Shown here: positions 13,273-64,000 of the stretch, piece after piece
Numbering within the stretch: the first letter of the stretch is position 1
Layout of the letters: every line of letters begins with the position of its first letter
DNA from: Pycnopodia helianthoides
Taxonomy: Eukaryota; Echinodermata; Asteroidea; Forcipulatida; Asteriidae
DNA length: 64,000 bases
NCBI GenBank assembly: GCA_032158295.1
Contig: CM063246.1
Span: 3,381,371 to 3,445,370, forward strand
Direction: 5' to 3'
Position numbers and translations under genes: made by a program
The notes under the pieces: model-generated
The model's input: only the letters and a program-made list of their open reading frames with translations
Told to the model about the DNA's origin: nothing
Database searches by the model: none

Positions 13273-13400
13273 TGGACCAATTTCATAAGACTGTTAAGCA
13301 CAACTTAAAATGCTTAGCGCGGAAAAAATATTTTGAGGGTGAAACAGGTTTCCAGCCACTTATGTCATGTAATGAGCATTGCTAATAACTGGTTCCCGCC
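13273..13400. mobile_element. CATAGAGCTGC-family element, partial
   Basis: CCAATTTCATAAGACTGTTA, then AAGCACAACTTAAAATGCTTAG, with later parts decayed. Confidence 0.6.
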
Positions 13401-13429
13401 AAGTCCACCCCAATCAAAGATATTGACAA

Positions 13430-13575
13430 AATAGGGAGACCGCCAACATGCGGCTAAATAGCTCAGTTGGTAGAGTGCCTGCACATTAATCCGGAGGTCA
13501 CTGGTTCAAATCCCACTCCAGTCAATTTTTCTTTATTTAATCCATAAATTATTGAAATTTGCCTAGTCAGTTTCC
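13430..13575 (+). mobile_element. tRNA-derived SINE, family 1
   Basis: AAATAGGGAGACCGCCAAC leader, then a tRNA-like body (ATAGCTCAGTTGGTAGAGTG ... GGTTCAAATCCCACT) and a tail CTTTATTTAATCC. Located in the KCC 3' flank or 3' untranslated region. Confidence 0.85.
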
Positions 13576-13818
13576 CTTGTAGTTTATAACTCTAAATTGT
13601 CAAGCTTTTACATACGTTTGTACACAAACATGGATGCGCCCACATGGCTTCAAAACGCAGGGCATGTTAGCACTCTAGTCAATACAAACGACTGTCTGGC
13701 ACAGCTTTCTGCATCTCAGCCTCAGGCTTGCTTATCTCAAAGACTTCCTCCTTTGGCTTTAAGAAAATGCACCATAAACCACTTACTTCTTGGGTGTGGC
13801 TTTTTCGCGATACATGTC

Positions 13819-60579
<46,761 letters not shown>

Positions 60580-63500
60580 TTTCGAAAAACAGTCAAGAAA
60601 CTCATAAGAAAAATAACTATATTAATCATGTACTCTCACAACTCGTACATTGCATGCCAGGATCGGATATGGTGTGCTGTGCTGTGCTGTGGTGAGAGAC
60701 TTTTTGGGGTGGTCAAGTTAAACACCGCCCTCTGTTGAGGAAAATGGCCACATGCAAAGATAATTTTGTTTTTCAACATGGACGAACGACACTGACAATT
60801 TGTTGGGAAATACACGAAACTAAACAATATTTATATTGATGTAAGACGATGGGTTAATTGATACAACTGGCATCACCTGTTAATAGATTGAAAATCATTT
60901 AAACAGAGGAAACTCAGCTGAGAAAAAAAGTTTCCTTTAAGTGTGTCTGATATCAAGTTATATAAACCACAAGGGAAACCGACTGGGTAAATTTTTTAAT
61001 GTGTCTGGAAAGAATTTTCAACTAATTCTTCGACATCACCACTAAAAGCTTAATTTTGTTGGCATTAAGCTTGACCCTTGTATGCTTATAGCAACTAAAC
61101 AAAACTTACCGATTCTGATTTTACAGAAATTTTTTGAAGCTAAATTGGTCTGGCAGCAATTTGTTGTGCAACAGTCCCAAGATTATTTCATTAGAAATAT
61201 TCATCACTTTCTGTATAAAACACAGCTTCTCAATATCCTAGTTATTTTGCGAAATATTTGTTTTTTATTAATATTACCTTTAAATTATTAAAATTGTTAT
61301 TAATTTTTGCCCTTGCACCGCCCCCTAAATTCATAATTGGTCGAACTGAATCACAATTAGAATTCATCATGTTATCAAATATTTATTATAATTATAACTT
61401 CGAAAAATAAATGCATTTAGGAATTTTGTACAGTAGGCCTATTTAATTATTAACTATTTTTATAAATTCATTTTTAAAATGTGTGCAATTTCTTATTAAA
61501 ATTAAAACACAATAAACCTTTAAAAAAAAATGAAGAGATTTAACGTTTGATTCCCCCCTATGGCTAGGACAGTATGGCGCACCAGACATATTTGGGTGGG
61601 GTGGGGGGGGGGAGGGGGCAAGTGGGATGAAATACTTGGCCTTTGAAAAAATACAGATAGACTAACAAGCAATTTTCAAAATGGCTGCCACTACTTGCTA
61701 TTTTCCCCCCAAAAATTCTGCAATGGCCCTATAACCAAATACCTTTCTCATGACACACTCTGAGTGTGCCAAATACCATGCTGGTATCATCAAAGACACA
61801 ATTCCCACAAATATTTTCCTCCACCAGTCCGATGGTTATGCCACTGCCTATCTGCCCAACTATGTAAGTTTCTAGAACATTGCATTCTTTTAATTGGCTG
61901 ATACAAACATTTTGCCTGAAGGCGGGGGTGAAAAGAGGCTTGGAAACTGCGTTGTAAACAAATACCCATTCATTCTATAACTCTGTCACAGTGTTTTCTT
62001 GGTAGATATAGGTGTCTTTAGGGATGTAAAAATAAAATTTAAGAGTGACCTCTAGCATGGCCCAACCTCATTAATAAAGACAATTTTTCCTTATTGGCCA
62101 ATTCATTAACAAATACCTTGCAAGATGTAAATGGACACATTGCCTTGGATTGGGCGCTTTGGGCTATAAAAAGCATTTGTTATGTAATGATGATTTGAAA
62201 GATGTTTTAAAAGTAGAATATAATGATCCACACAAATATGCCTCAAAATTGTGTGGTTTTCTTTTTACTTTGTGAACTAACACAGTCCACCATTTTGTGG
62301 AGTCAAAAATTGTGTTCTACAAAATGGCTACCCATGTCAATTCACGAAGCAAAAGGAAAACAACAAAATTTTGAGACATATTTGTGTGGATCATTATATT
62401 CTACTTTCAAAAATTTTTTCAACCATATGCATAACAAATGCTTTTTTATAGCCCGAATCACCCATTCCAAGGCAACATGTCCCTTTAATATATAGAATAA
62501 AATAAGAGAAAAACCTGCCAGATATGAAGAACAAAATAACTAACAAATCTTTAGAGACGTCTTGTTACTCCTCTGGCTGTGACTTAAATATGGAAGACAA
62601 AGTGTAAGTCAAAGCAAGAGCCAACATTATCAATTCACCACACCACTCCACACATTATAGTCAGCTCTGACTCACAACCCAAGCACCCTTGCTTTTACAA
62701 ATTTCATCAAACCTGATTTAAATAACAAAGATATACAATAGCAATAAAGAACAAGTTTGGGTGAGTGACTAGAGTTGACTAGACTTAACCATAGTCAATC
62801 TTGGTGCCACTCGAACGCTGTGTGGTTTAACTAGCTAGTCAGCCTAGCCCCGAAGCACTGTTTCTCTCTTCAACTAGCGAAGTTACATCACTTCTTCAAG
62901 ATAGAGAGAGTTTTGCAATCTTTTGCAATCACATAAAAAGTTAATTTTAACAAATCTCCTAGAGTAACGACAAATGGTAGGTTTTTGCTAACAAAATCTG
63001 TCAATCATTAAGATGTTAGTTATTATTGCACTATACTTTGCAAGTTATATTATTATGGGCCAATCAATTTTTCTGTTCACTACGCCGTCGCCTTGTTGCC
63101 ATATTTGACAAATCAACCGACTAGACATGTTCCAGTTAAACACAGACCACGCATGCGTGATTTAAGTGGCAAACTGACTAAAGGTTAACACCCAAACTTG
63201 CTCAAGGAAAAACACTTTTTGTTGTTGACGTACAGACCCCTTGCATATGACACCGCAGGCTCAATCAGCACCCCCACTTTTGGTCAAAGGAAGACCTCTC
63301 ATTAGGTGATAGTTGTGCATGGCAGGTACATACTAGACTGGTCCCCTATCCTTATCCGCAAATATAAGGACAGGCAACCGGTCTATCAATCAAAATGATG
63401 GTCACTGCTAGACTGGTCCCCTGTCCTTATCCGCCAGACCGCAATAGGATGCGAGGTCAAAGGTGCGTTTGTCAGGATCCCTCCAAATGCTCAAAGTCGG

Positions 63501-64000
63501 TCTCTGGCTTTATTCACGAGCCTCGAAGCTAGACGTCAGATGTTCGAGCTAGGTACATACATGCTTCCATTATTTTGTCAAAGAAATTTTGTACATTTTA
63601 CATAAATAAATTCCAGTACTATTACCCGGTATGTGCCCGAAAGAGGTAATTCTAGCGACAAAAATGTAAAAGTAATGCCAAGTTTTGTTGTCAGGAGCCA
63701 TTTTAATGCTTACCGCCTTCTGTAACTAGAAAAAAACGTACCTTGTGTGCCTGGAAGAAGGGTATGGAGTCTTACGCCCTTCTCCCAAGCACACAATGAT
63801 TTGTGCTTAAATACTAAGGTGAGGGAAATACTGCACAAGATGGTAATTATTTTCCCTAAATTAATCCTTATGAGTCAATTTCCACATACATCAACCACAT
63901 TTTGCTGATTTGGCAGACTTAATAACAATAATGAATTTAGTAAAATCATCCTCAAAGAGATATCAAACGGCAAGTTTTAATTAATACTAATTAAGAAATC
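60580..64000. other. 5' flank of the KCC gene, no gene seen
   Basis: The KCC promoter and 5' untranslated region should lie within the first few hundred bases, but no TATA box or clear initiator stands out. An in-frame TAA at 60622-60624 bounds the start. A CTGTG simple repeat sits at about 60672-60692. Further right are a 350-bp foldback element and a short hairpin; the rest is unremarkable AT-rich DNA. Confidence 0.55.
62133..62482. mobile_element. 350-bp foldback element, nearly a full palindrome
   Basis: The outer ends read GGACACATTGCCTTGG and CCAAGGCAACATGTCC. The arms stay complementary almost to the centre (about 165 bases each), for example GTAGAATATAATGATCCACA on one side and its reverse complement on the other. 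No coding capacity. Confidence 0.88.

Larger units (their letters stand above)
2452..13818. other. Space between converging genes; repeats only
   Basis: This stretch holds the 3' untranslated regions of the plus-strand gene (left) and the KCC gene (right). AATAAA occurs near 3466 and 3643 and could serve the left gene, but I cannot choose between them. The rest is AT-rich DNA with several dispersed repeats and palindromic elements listed separately. No convincing exon was found. Confidence 0.6.

Noticed and set aside
13440..13530. tRNA gene (also at 31496, 33785, 35560, 47391 and 57929)
   Set aside because: A- and B-box sequences are present but acceptor stems do not pair, and all copies share non-tRNA leaders and tails. 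These are SINEs.
62223..62495. 90-codon plus-strand frame
   Set aside because: It lies wholly within the 350-bp foldback element.

Overview
The window is animal nuclear DNA. It is AT-rich, has long introns, and is crowded with dispersed repeats, tRNA-derived SINE-like elements and palindromic (MITE-like) elements. The repeat families, the abundance of the ACATGTAC palindrome and the protein similarity suggest a marine invertebrate deuterostome, most likely an echinoderm such as a sea star. That assignment is an inference from memory, not a search result.

One gene dominates. On the minus strand, from the start codon at 60579 to the stop at 13819, lies what appears to be a complete K-Cl cotransporter of the SLC12A4-7 (KCC) family. 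I reconstructed 25 exons whose splice phases all agree, giving a 1,085-residue protein. A 54-base in-frame micro-exon (54160-54213) would make it 1,103. The first intron is about 22.7 kb. The protein keeps an N-terminal RFTV motif (SPAK/OSR1 docking type), the K+ and Cl- site residues of the transport domain, a four-cysteine extracellular loop with three glycosylation sequons, and the conserved C-terminal domain. It departs from vertebrate KCCs in the C-terminus: one of the two regulatory threonines is Asn, and the usual segment before it is replaced by an acidic stretch with a PP1-docking-like motif.

Four introns of this gene carry U12-type (minor spliceosome) signals: GTATCCTT donors and TTCCTTAAC-like branch sites. 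Two exons have left partial copies in neighbouring introns. One is the last 36 bases of exon 3. The other is a 261-bp tandem duplication that includes the acceptor and 5' part of exon 7.

Layout: 1-2451 holds the last two recognisable exons of an unidentified lysine-rich protein on the plus strand. 2452-13818 is the space between the two converging genes and contains repeats only. 13819-37738 holds exons 25 to 2 of the KCC gene with short introns. 37739-60464 is intron 1, with many repeats and the micro-exon. 60465-60579 is the first coding exon. 60580-64000 is the 5' flank, with no gene seen and a 350-bp foldback element. I found no CRISPR array, prokaryotic gene, true tRNA or rRNA gene, or clearly novel multi-gene system.
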